From Gemmatimonadota bacterium (lineage in GTDB: Bacteria; Gemmatimonadota; Gemmatimonadetes; Longimicrobiales; Longimicrobiaceae), in contig JAQBQD010000128.1 in the NCBI GenBank assembly GCA_028287185.1, positions 1 through 37,499 of the forward strand: a DNA stretch of 37,499 nt, written 5' to 3'. The notes under the pieces were generated by a model. That model had not been told where the DNA came from and did not search any database. It saw nothing but the letters and a program-made list of their open reading frames with translations. Each line of letters begins with the position of its first letter. The stretch's first letter is position 1. This document shows positions 18,291 to 27,409 of the stretch, in pieces. The position numbers and the translations under genes were made by a program.

Positions 18291-20222
18291 GTGAGCGCAC
18301 CCACCGCGCAGTGCCCCAACTGCGGCGGGCCCGTCCGGTTCCTCTGGTCGGGCGCCGTGCAGACCACCTGCCCCTTCTGCCGCTCCATCCTGGTCCGCCG
18401 CGACCTGGACCTGGAGAAGGTGGGCGAGATCGGCGGCGTGCCGCCCGTCACCTCGTCGCTGCGCATCGGCGCGCGCGGCGTGTACGAGCGGCGGCCCTTC
18501 ACCGTGGTGGGGCGCATCGTCTACGAGTTCGAGCGCGGCACCTGGAGCGAGTGGCACCTGGGCTTCGACGACGGGGGCAGCGGCTGGCTGTCGGACGCGC
18601 AGGCCGAGTACGCCGTCTCGTTCCTGAACGGCACCCACGGCCCCCTTCCCCCGGCGGACGAGTTCACGCCCGGCCAGCAATTCGAGCTCGCCGGCACGCA
18701 GCTCCTGGTGGCCTCCATCACCCGCGCCCGCTACCGCGGGGTGGAGGGCGAGCTTCCGTTCGAGTACTGGGACCGCGGCGAGGCCGTGTTCGTGGACCTG
18801 CGCGCGCCCGACGCGCGCTTCAGCACCATCGACTACAGCGACGACGAGCCGGCGCTGTACGACGGGCGGATGGTGGAGTGGAGCGAGCTGATGCTCACCG
18901 GGCTGGAGCCCACCGGCTGGGACGGCACGGCGGGGTCGGGGGAGGCGACGGAGACGCGGGTGCGCGGGGTGGCGGGCCTCAACTGCCCCAACTGCGGCAG
19001 CGCCATCACCCTGCGCGACCCCGACAACACCGTGAACGTGGCGTGCGGCGCCTGCGGCGACGTGATCGACGCCAGGTCGCCCGTCGCACACGTGCTGCAG
19101 AAGTACAACGGCAAGGTGCGGGTGAAGCCCGTGGTCCCCCTGGGCTCGCGGGGCACGCTGCACGGCAGGGCCTGGGACGTCCTCGGCTTCCAGCAGCGCA
19201 CCATCACGGCCGACGGGCACGACTACTCCTGGCGCGAGTACATGCTGCGCAACCCGGAGCAGGGGTACCGCTACCTCACCGAGTACGACGGACACTGGAA
19301 CGACGTCTCGCCCCTGCGCGGCGTGCCGAAGGTGTCGGGCCTGACGGCCGAGTACGGGGGCGAGACCTTCAAGCACTTCCAGACGGCGACGGCGCGCACG
19401 ACCTTCGTGCTGGGCGAGTTTCCCTGGCAGGTGCGTTCCGGGGACGAGGCGGAAGCCGCCGACTACGTGCATCCGCCTCGCATGCTTTCGCTGGAGAAGA
19501 CGGCGGACGAGGATGCCTGGTCGGTGGGCGAGTACGTGGAGCCGGCGCGCGTCTGGGAGGCGTTCAAGCTGCCCGGCAAGCCGCCCGCGCCGCGCGGTGT
19601 CTTCGGCAACCAGCCCAACCCCCGGGGCATCACCGCGCGCACCGTGCGCCGCACCTTCGGCGTGCTGCTGCTGGCGCTGCTGGCGCTCGGCATGGCGCGC
19701 GCGGCCACCGCCCGCCGCGAGCTGGCGATGGAGCAGACGTGGGAGTGGAGCCCGGGCCTGCCCGAGGGCGGCGCCGTCGCCAGCCAGCCCTTCGTGCTGG
19801 ACGGCCGCCTCTCCAACGTGGACGTGACCATCCAGACCGACCTGGACAACCGCTGGGCCTACTTCAACCTGGCGCTGATCGACGAGGACGACGGCACGGC
19901 CAAGGAGGTGGGGCGCGAGGTCAGCTACTACCACGGCGTGGACGGCGGCGAGTCGTGGAGCGAGGGCAGCAGCCGCGACCACGTGAGCATCCCCGAGGTG
20001 AAGCCCGGCCACTACTTCCTGCGCGTGGCCCCCGAGGGCGACGCGCCGGTGCGCTACCAGGTGCGCGTGCGCCGCGACGTGCCGGAGTGGATGCAGTTCC
20101 TGGTGGCGCTCGTGCTGCTGGGCATCCCGTGGATCTGGATGGAGCTGCGCGCCTACGGCTTCGAGCTCGCGCGCTGGGCCGAGAGCGACCATCCCAAGAC
20201 CACCAGCAGCGAGGAGGACTGA
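18291..20222 (+). CDS. Tandem DUF4178 zinc-ribbon membrane protein
   Basis: 643 residues from GTG. Parts in order: zinc ribbon 1 (Cys8-x2-Cys11, Cys27-x2-Cys30); first DUF4178 (PF13785) at about 60-200 (GVYERRPFTVVGRIVYEF, GFDDGGSGWLSDAQAEYAVS); zinc ribbon 2 (CPNCGSAIT from Cys232, CGACGD); second DUF4178 at about 285-400 (GTLHGRAWDVLGFQQRTI, YRYLTEYDGHWNDVSPL); membrane segment near 453-470 (FGVLLLALLALGMARA); a beta-rich outer domain with SNVDVTIQTDLDNRWAYFNL; and a last membrane segment near 603-620 before a cytosolic acidic tail. DUF4178 genes commonly neighbour SpeD/SpeE homologues and DUF350, but the molecular role is unknown. The stop overlaps the next start (TGATG), which indicates translational coupling. 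Confidence 0.85.
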   Translation: MSAPTAQCPNCGGPVRFLWSGAVQTTCPFCRSILVRRDLDLEKVGEIGGVPPVTSSLRIGARGVYERRPFTVVGRIVYEFERGTWSEWHLGFDDGGSGWLSDAQAEYAVSFLNGTHGPLPPADEFTPGQQFELAGTQLLVASITRARYRGVEGELPFEYWDRGEAVFVDLRAPDARFSTIDYSDDEPALYDGRMVEWSELMLTGLEPTGWDGTAGSGEATETRVRGVAGLNCPNCGSAITLRDPDNTVNVACGACGDVIDARSPVAHVLQKYNGKVRVKPVVPLGSRGTLHGRAWDVLGFQQRTITADGHDYSWREYMLRNPEQGYRYLTEYDGHWNDVSPLRGVPKVSGLTAEYGGETFKHFQTATARTTFVLGEFPWQVRSGDEAEAADYVHPPRMLSLEKTADEDAWSVGEYVEPARVWEAFKLPGKPPAPRGVFGNQPNPRGITARTVRRTFGVLLLALLALGMARAATARRELAMEQTWEWSPGLPEGGAVASQPFVLDGRLSNVDVTIQTDLDNRWAYFNLALIDEDDGTAKEVGREVSYYHGVDGGESWSEGSSRDHVSIPEVKPGHYFLRVAPEGDAPVRYQVRVRRDVPEWMQFLVALVLLGIPWIWMELRAYGFELARWAESDHPKTTSSEED

Positions 20223-20410
20223 TGGCGCGCGTGCTCTACCTGCTGTACGGCGTGGGGCTGCTGGGCCTGCTGGGCGCCGCCCAGTACCGCGGCTGGGGCT
20301 TCGAGGCCGCGGACGAGGCGAAGGACGTTCCCCGGTCGGTGCGCAACAACCCCGGCGCGTACCGCCCGCACTACTACTACGGCTCCGGCCGCTACCTTCA
20401 CGGAAAGTGA
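20222..20410 (+). CDS. 62-residue membrane peptide of the speD/DUF4178 operon
   Basis: Starts inside the stop codon of the DUF4178 gene (TGATG) and ends 7 bp before the DUF350 gene, so it is fixed in the operon. One membrane helix at the N-terminus (VLYLLYGVGLLGLLGAA, residues 4-20), then a short outer or inner tail with YRGWGFEAADEAKDVPRSVR and a Tyr-rich end (YRPHYYYGSGRYLHGK). Length, coupling and typical codon use support a real gene. I do not recognise a family; it may be an accessory subunit holding the DUF4178 and DUF350 proteins together. Confidence 0.75.
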   Translation: MARVLYLLYGVGLLGLLGAAQYRGWGFEAADEAKDVPRSVRNNPGAYRPHYYYGSGRYLHGK

Positions 20411-20417
20411 GGCCCCG

Positions 20418-20633
20418 GTGAACTCTCCCGACTTCGTGAGCCACCTGCTGGCGGCGCTGATCTACGCCGTGGTGGGCATCGTCATCCTCGTCCTCGGCTT
20501 CGTGCTGGTGGACCGGCTGACGCCCGGCTCCATGTGGCAGGAGCTGATGGAGAAGCAGAACGTGGCCCTGGGCGTGGCCATGGCCGGCATCGCCATCGGC
20601 CTCTCCATCGTCATCGCCGCCGCCATCGTCTAG
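20418..20633 (+). CDS. DUF350 membrane protein (YjfL-like)
   Basis: 71 residues from GTG with GAGG upstream. Two membrane helices (LLAALIYAVVGIVILVLGFV and VALGVAMAGIAIGLSIVIAA) separated by a short loop, LTPGSMWQELMEKQN; one DUF350 unit (PF03994). DUF350 proteins occur in envelope-stress and in SpeD/SpeE/DUF4178 neighbourhoods; biochemical role unknown. It is the last gene before a 272-bp gap with a hairpin. Confidence 0.88.
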   Translation: MNSPDFVSHLLAALIYAVVGIVILVLGFVLVDRLTPGSMWQELMEKQNVALGVAMAGIAIGLSIVIAAAIV

Positions 20634-20835
20634 CGCCCGCGCCTTCCGTCGACGGCGGAGGTCTCGGACGCAGCGGTCGCGGGGAAGGAACGCATCGGCG
20701 TCTTCCCCGGAGAAACGGCTTCGGACCGGTCGATCCGCCGCTGCGTTCGACGTCGGATGCGGCGTGACGATCCGTCGATTCCGCGGAGGCGGAGGCCAGG
20801 GCCGTCGATCCATCGAGCGAAACCCAAGGTGCCCG

Positions 20836-20863
20836 GGCCGGGAGGGCGATCGCTCTCCCGGCC
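20836..20863 (+). terminator. Hairpin between DUF350 and the spermidine-synthase-like gene
   Basis: A 9-bp stem GGCCGGGAG with CTCCCGGCC closes on GGCGATCGCT and is followed by GTCGTTC. It lies in the 272-bp gap at 20634-20905, which also has several GATCGA-like words. It could end the speD operon or reduce read-through into the next gene. Confidence 0.55.
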
Positions 20864-20905
20864 GTCGTTCACGCATCCCCATCCACCCAGCCCGCGGGGC
20901 CTGAC

Positions 20906-22402
20906 GTGCAGATCGCGGTGTTCCTGACGGTGCTGCTGGTGGCGGCCTGCGGGCTGGTGTACGAGCTGGTGGCCGGTGCGCTCGCCAGCTACCTGCTGGG
21001 CGACAGCGTGATGCAGTTCTCCACGGTGATCGGCACGTACCTGTTCGCCATGGGCATCGGGAGCTGGCTGTCGCGCTACGTGAAGCGCGCGCTGGTGGCC
21101 CGCTTCGTGGCCGTGGAGCTGATGGTGGCGGTGGTGGGCGGGCTCTCGGCCATCATCCTGTTCCTTGCCTTCGCCTACACGGACGCCTTCCAGCTCCTGC
21201 TGTACGTGCAGGTGATCCTGATCGGCACGCTGGTGGGGCTGGAGATCCCGCTGCTGATGCGCATCCTGCGCGACCACTTCAGCTTCAGCGAGGTGGTGTC
21301 GAACGTCCTGACCTTCGACTACCTGGGCGCGCTGGGCGCCTCGCTGCTCTTCCCCATCCTGCTGGTTCCCCACCTGGGGCTGGTCCGCACGGCGCTCTTC
21401 TTCGGGCTGGTGAACGCGGGCGTGGCGCTGTGGTCCACCTGGCTGTTCCGCGACACCATCGGCCCCGTGCGCGGGCTGCGGGCCGCCAGCGCGTTCACCA
21501 TGCTCGCCCTGGCCGTCGGCATCGCCGTGGCCGACCGCGTGACGCGCGTGGCCGAGGAGAACGTGTACGCGGACGAGGTGATCTTCGCCCGCGACACGCG
21601 CTACCAGCGCATCGTGCTGACGGCGTGGAAGAACGACCTGCGCCTGTGGCTGAACGGGCACCTGCAGTTCTCCTCGCGCGACGAGTACCGCTACCACGAG
21701 GCGCTCGTCCATCCGGGCCTCTCCGCGCTCCCCGGCGCCCGCCGCGTGCTGGTGCTGGGCGGCGGCGACGGCCTGGCCGTGCGCGAGATCCTGAAGCACC
21801 CCGGCGTGCGCGAGGTGGTGCTGGTGGACCTCGACCCGCAGATGACGGAGCTGTTCTCCACCCACCGCATCCTCACGGGCCTGAACCACCACTCCCTGAC
21901 GGACCGGCGCGTGAAGGTGGTGAACGCCGACGCCTTCGTGTGGCTGGACGGCAGCGACCAGATGTTCGACTTCGTGGTGGTGGACTTTCCCGACCCCAAC
22001 AACTACGCCGTCGGCAAGCTCTACACGACGGCCTTCTACCGGCTGCTGTGGCGCCACGTGAGCCGCGACGGGTGGATCGTGGTGCAGAGCACGTCGCCGC
22101 TCTTCGCGCGGACGGCGTACTGGAGCATCGTGAAGACGCTGGGCGAGGCGGGGCTGAAGACGTACCCGTATCACCTGTACGTCCCTTCGTTCGGCGAGTG
22201 GGGCTTCGTGCTGGCCGGCACCGGTGCGTACACGCCGCCCTCCGAGCTGCCCGCGGGCCTGCGCTACCTTACGCCCTCCACCATCCCGATCCTCTTCCAG
22301 TTCCCCGCCGACATGCGCCCGCCCCAGGTGGAGGCCAACCACCTGAACAGCCAGGTGCTGGTGCGCTACTACGGCAACGAGTGGGAGCAGTACAACCGGT
22401 GA
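20906..22402 (+). CDS. Membrane-anchored spermidine-synthase-like aminopropyltransferase
   Basis: 498 residues from GTG. Residues 1-210 are about seven membrane helices (GLVYELVAGALASYLLGDSV, YLFAMGIGSWLS). Residues 235-460 are a spermidine synthase fold: substrate loop QFSSRDEYRYHEALVHP (254-270), AdoMet-binding VLVLGGGDGLA (281-291), acidic VVLVDLDPQM, and VVVDFPDPNN with catalytic-type Asp360. It would transfer the aminopropyl group from decarboxylated AdoMet to an amine at the membrane; the substrate is unknown and need not be putrescine. The SpeD-like enzyme 3 kb upstream would supply the donor. Fusions of this kind go with DUF4178 and DUF350 in many bacteria. No Shine-Dalgarno sequence stands out. 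Confidence 0.92.
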   Translation: MQIAVFLTVLLVAACGLVYELVAGALASYLLGDSVMQFSTVIGTYLFAMGIGSWLSRYVKRALVARFVAVELMVAVVGGLSAIILFLAFAYTDAFQLLLYVQVILIGTLVGLEIPLLMRILRDHFSFSEVVSNVLTFDYLGALGASLLFPILLVPHLGLVRTALFFGLVNAGVALWSTWLFRDTIGPVRGLRAASAFTMLALAVGIAVADRVTRVAEENVYADEVIFARDTRYQRIVLTAWKNDLRLWLNGHLQFSSRDEYRYHEALVHPGLSALPGARRVLVLGGGDGLAVREILKHPGVREVVLVDLDPQMTELFSTHRILTGLNHHSLTDRRVKVVNADAFVWLDGSDQMFDFVVVDFPDPNNYAVGKLYTTAFYRLLWRHVSRDGWIVVQSTSPLFARTAYWSIVKTLGEAGLKTYPYHLYVPSFGEWGFVLAGTGAYTPPSELPAGLRYLTPSTIPILFQFPADMRPPQVEANHLNSQVLVRYYGNEWEQYNR

Positions 22403-22534
22403 CGGACGGCATCGACGCCGGCGAAGGTTGGCGTCGGCGACCGGTGTAGCAACCGGGCGAGGGGGTGCCTCATGCCGGGTGAGGCGCGGGAGCGGGCGAC
22501 GGCTCGGATGGGCGCTGGGGTGGAGTTCGCGGGG

Positions 22535-22564
22535 TTGGCGGTGGCGCGGGGGGCGGCGTATGTT
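22535..22564 (+). promoter_or_regulatory. Promoter of the phosphorelay operon
   Basis: TTGGCG (22535-22540), 18 bp, TATGTT (22559-22564), with transcription from about 22571 and a leader of about 48 nt to ATG 22619. An upstream ATG at 22472 would lie before this promoter. Confidence 0.45.
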
Positions 22565-22618
22565 GTCGGCCGGACCGGGATCGTCCGCACCCCACCCACG
22601 CGACGCACCTTCCCTCGG

Positions 22619-23047
22619 ATGCAGGCAGCGGATTCGGCGCCGGAAAGCACGCGTTCGCCGCTTTCGCGCGTGCGGCACGATCTGCTGACGCCCCTCAACG
22701 GCATCATCGGGTACGCCGGAATCCTGCTGGAAGACGCGGAGGATGCGGGAGAGGCGCAGATGCTGGCGCCGCTGGACGAGATCCGCCGGGCGGCGCAGGG
22801 GGTGGCGCGGGACATCCGCGCCACGCTGGACCCCGGGCTCGCTCCCGGCGCGCTGGACGCCGCACGCGCCGCGCTGAGCGCCGGCGCCGCACCCCGCGCG
22901 GACGGGATGGTGGACGCAGCCGAGCGCCTGCTGTCCGACGCCCCCGAGACCGACCCGGTGTTCGCGCGCGACCTGCGGCAGCTCGCGGCTTCGGCGCGCG
23001 AGCTGGCCGCCCTGCTGCGCGCGGCGCCTTCTCCGCCCGCCGGCTGA
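22619..23047 (+). CDS. HisKA-only protein (no kinase domain)
   Basis: 142 residues from ATG 22619; the frame is open from 22472, but the extra part is Arg/Ala-rich and lies upstream of the likely promoter. Contains one dimerisation/phosphoacceptor helix pair: SRVRHDLLTPLNGIIGYAGI with His20 in a good H-box, then EDAEDAGEAQMLAPLDEIRR. The rest is Ala-rich helix. There is no N-, G1- or G2-box, so it cannot bind ATP as a kinase. It could be a phosphotransfer protein of the Spo0B/ChpT sort or a dimerisation partner for a separate kinase. It is followed 42 bp later by a receiver gene. Confidence 0.75.
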   Translation: MQAADSAPESTRSPLSRVRHDLLTPLNGIIGYAGILLEDAEDAGEAQMLAPLDEIRRAAQGVARDIRATLDPGLAPGALDAARAALSAGAAPRADGMVDAAERLLSDAPETDPVFARDLRQLAASARELAALLRAAPSPPAG

Positions 23048-23089
23048 CCTTCCGGACGACCCGGCCCCCGCGGCCGCCGCGACGCATCC

Positions 23090-23467
23090 ATGCCCCGGAT
23101 CCTGCTGGTCGAGGACAACGACCTGAACCGCGAGATGCTGTCGCGCCGGCTGGCCCGGCGCGGCTTCGTGGTGCTGCTGGCCACCGACGGCCACGAGGGC
23201 GTGCAGCTGGCCCGCTCGGACGCGCCGGACCTGATCCTGATGGACATGAGCCTGCCCATCAAGGACGGGTGGACGGCGGCGCGCGAGCTGAAGGACGACG
23301 CCGCCACGCGCCACATCCCCATCCTGGCGCTCACGGCGCACGCCATGTCCGGCGACCGCGACCAGGCGCTGCGGGCGGGGTGCGACGACTACGACACCAA
23401 GCCCATCGAGCTGGACCGTCTGCTGGACAAGATCCACACGCTGCTGGCAGGGAGGCCGCAGGCATGA
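23090..23467 (+). CDS. Single-domain response regulator
   Basis: 125 residues, a complete receiver domain (PF00072) and nothing else: acidic pair VEDND (8-9), phosphoacceptor Asp52 in LILMDMSLPIKDG, Thr82 in LALTAHA, Lys104 in YDTKPIEL. The closest in kind are DivK/CheY-like regulators that act by protein contact. The last codons overlap the next gene (ATGA), so the two are translationally coupled. A likely phosphate donor is a HisKA protein of this cluster or the membrane kinase at 24626-27019. Confidence 0.95.
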   Translation: MPRILLVEDNDLNREMLSRRLARRGFVVLLATDGHEGVQLARSDAPDLILMDMSLPIKDGWTAARELKDDAATRHIPILALTAHAMSGDRDQALRAGCDDYDTKPIELDRLLDKIHTLLAGRPQA

Positions 23468-24465
23468 CCGACACCGGGCAGGCATCGCCCCGCACCGTGC
23501 TGCTGTCCCGCATCGCCGACGCGCGGGTTCGCGACCCCGCCGCCGCCGAGCCGCGCGTGATGCAGGCCCTGCGCGAGGAGCTGGCGATTCCCCTGCGCGG
23601 GCTGCTGGGGCTGTGCCGGGCCATCGCCGACGAGGCGCCCGCCACCGGCAGCGAAAGGCTGGTGGCCGGCGCGCAGCGCGTGCACGGCGCCGGCGAGCTG
23701 GTGCTGCCCGTGCTGGACGAGGCGCTGGACCTGGCGCGCATTCCCGCGGGCAAGCACGCGGACGAGTGGGAGGCCGTGTGCGCGCGCCTTCGCAACTACC
23801 TGCGCCCGCCCGTCACCGCGGTGATGGCGTATGCCGGGATGTTCGCGGAGGACCCCGCGCTGGCCGGCCACGAGCGGCACGTGGCGCACCTGGAGCAGGC
23901 GGCGCAGGCGGCCGGATACGTCATCGGACTGATCGACGACGTGGCGCTGCTGCTGGAGTCGCTGTCCGCGGACGGGCCGGCGGCGGGCGCGGGACCCGAG
24001 GTGCGCGCCGTGGTGGAGCGCTACCGCCCCCAGCAGCGCGCGCGCCGTCCCCAGGCGGGCTCGCAGGGCACCATCCTGGTGATCGACGATAGCCAGGTGA
24101 ACCGCGACCTGCTGGACCGCATGCTGTCGCGCCTGGGCTACCGCGTGGCGCTGGCCGAGGGCGGGCTGCACGGGCTGGCGCTCATGCGCGACGGCGACTT
24201 CGACCTCGTGCTGCTGGACATCATCATGCCCGAGGTGGACGGCTTCCAGGTGCTGCACCAGATGAAGCTGGACGAGGCCCTGCGCCACCTTCCCGTGGTG
24301 ATGATCAGCGCCCTGGACGAGGTGGAGAGCGTGGGCCGCTGCGTCGAGATGGGCGCCGAGGACTACCTGACCAAGCCCTTCGACCCCGTGATCCTGAAGA
24401 CCCGCCTGGGCGCCGCGCTCGAGAAGCAGCGCCTTCGGAAGATGGTGGGCACGGAGGAGCGGTAG
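23464..24465 (+). CDS. Degenerate double-HisKA protein with C-terminal receiver
   Basis: 333 residues. Two HisKA-like helical stretches lack the phosphoacceptor: LREELAIPLRGLLGL (37-51, Glu in place of His) and LRNYLRPPVTAVMAYAGMF (109-127, Asn in place of His). Then a linker and a full receiver: LVIDDSQVNRDLLDRML, Asp252 in LVLLDIIMPEVDG, SALDE and Lys in YLTKPFDP, ending in a short helix. It has no ATPase domain. The two false HisKA units may dimerise or bind the HisKA-only protein encoded at 22619. The start overlaps the previous stop by ATGA. A terminator follows at 24512. Confidence 0.82.
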   Translation: MTDTGQASPRTVLLSRIADARVRDPAAAEPRVMQALREELAIPLRGLLGLCRAIADEAPATGSERLVAGAQRVHGAGELVLPVLDEALDLARIPAGKHADEWEAVCARLRNYLRPPVTAVMAYAGMFAEDPALAGHERHVAHLEQAAQAAGYVIGLIDDVALLLESLSADGPAAGAGPEVRAVVERYRPQQRARRPQAGSQGTILVIDDSQVNRDLLDRMLSRLGYRVALAEGGLHGLALMRDGDFDLVLLDIIMPEVDGFQVLHQMKLDEALRHLPVVMISALDEVESVGRCVEMGAEDYLTKPFDPVILKTRLGAALEKQRLRKMVGTEER

Positions 24466-24511
24466 CCGGGGGATTCCGAGGCTCCCATCGGCCCCGAGCC
24501 GCCATCGAACG

Positions 24512-24546
24512 CGAAGGCCCTCTCCTGGGAATGGAGGGGGCCTTCG
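24512..24546. terminator. Terminator shared by phosphorelay operon and membrane kinase gene
   Basis: CGAAGGCCCTCTCC pairs with GGAGGGGGCCTTCG (one wobble), loop of seven, followed by TTTCG on the plus strand. It lies between convergent genes. Confidence 0.75.
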
Positions 24547-24625
24547 TTTCGACCACGCGGGGGACGCGATGCCTCTCCTGGCCTCGCTGCCAGCCTCGGA
24601 CCTCCTCTCTTCCCGGCGTACGCGT

Positions 24626-27019
<2,394 letters not shown>

Positions 27020-27348
27020 CCCCCTCAGCGTTGTCCGGGGTGGAGAGCCGCCGCGGCGCGCACGGCCGCCTTGCTCGGCCGGCACGCAGAAGCAAGTTCG
27101 GCGCCCTTCCCCCGTACGAACCCGAAGCCAAGCCGCCGCGCGGATTTGCGGCCTTTGCGACAGGGCCGACCGCGTCCGGCATGCTGGTACGCAGATGGCC
27201 CCTGGTCGCACCCAGCGCCGTAGAGGAAAGGGGATCGGAAGACACGTCGCCATCCGGGGCCGTGGACGCGGAGGTCGTGGATCGAGCGCCCGGCCTCCCC
27301 GACCCGCGCCGGTGGATCGGAGCGCTTTCGATGGAGGAAGACCGAAAC
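27020..27348. other. Intergenic region upstream of the membrane kinase
   Basis: About 330 bp between two minus-strand genes. It must hold the kinase promoter, but no -35/-10 pair stands out; TTGGCT and TACGGG near 27110-27140 are too close together. The GATCG-like words near 27280 and 27310 match those in other gaps. Confidence 0.35.
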
Positions 27349-27386
27349 GGCGAAGCCCGGCGGCCGCGTGGCCGCCGGGCTTCGCC
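27349..27386 (-). terminator. Terminator of the RoxA-like cytochrome gene
   Basis: A perfect 17-bp stem (GGCGAAGCCCGGCGGCC with its complement), loop GCGT, about 24 bp after the stop. The loop and architecture match the terminator at 13198. No T tract. Confidence 0.8.
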
Positions 27387-27409
27387 GGATTCGATCCCGG
27401 GGCCGGCGG

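Noticed and set aside
20630..23485. 951-codon minus-strand open frame
   Set aside because: It is the antisense of the DUF350 gap, SpeE-like, HisKA and receiver genes; no protein-like features.
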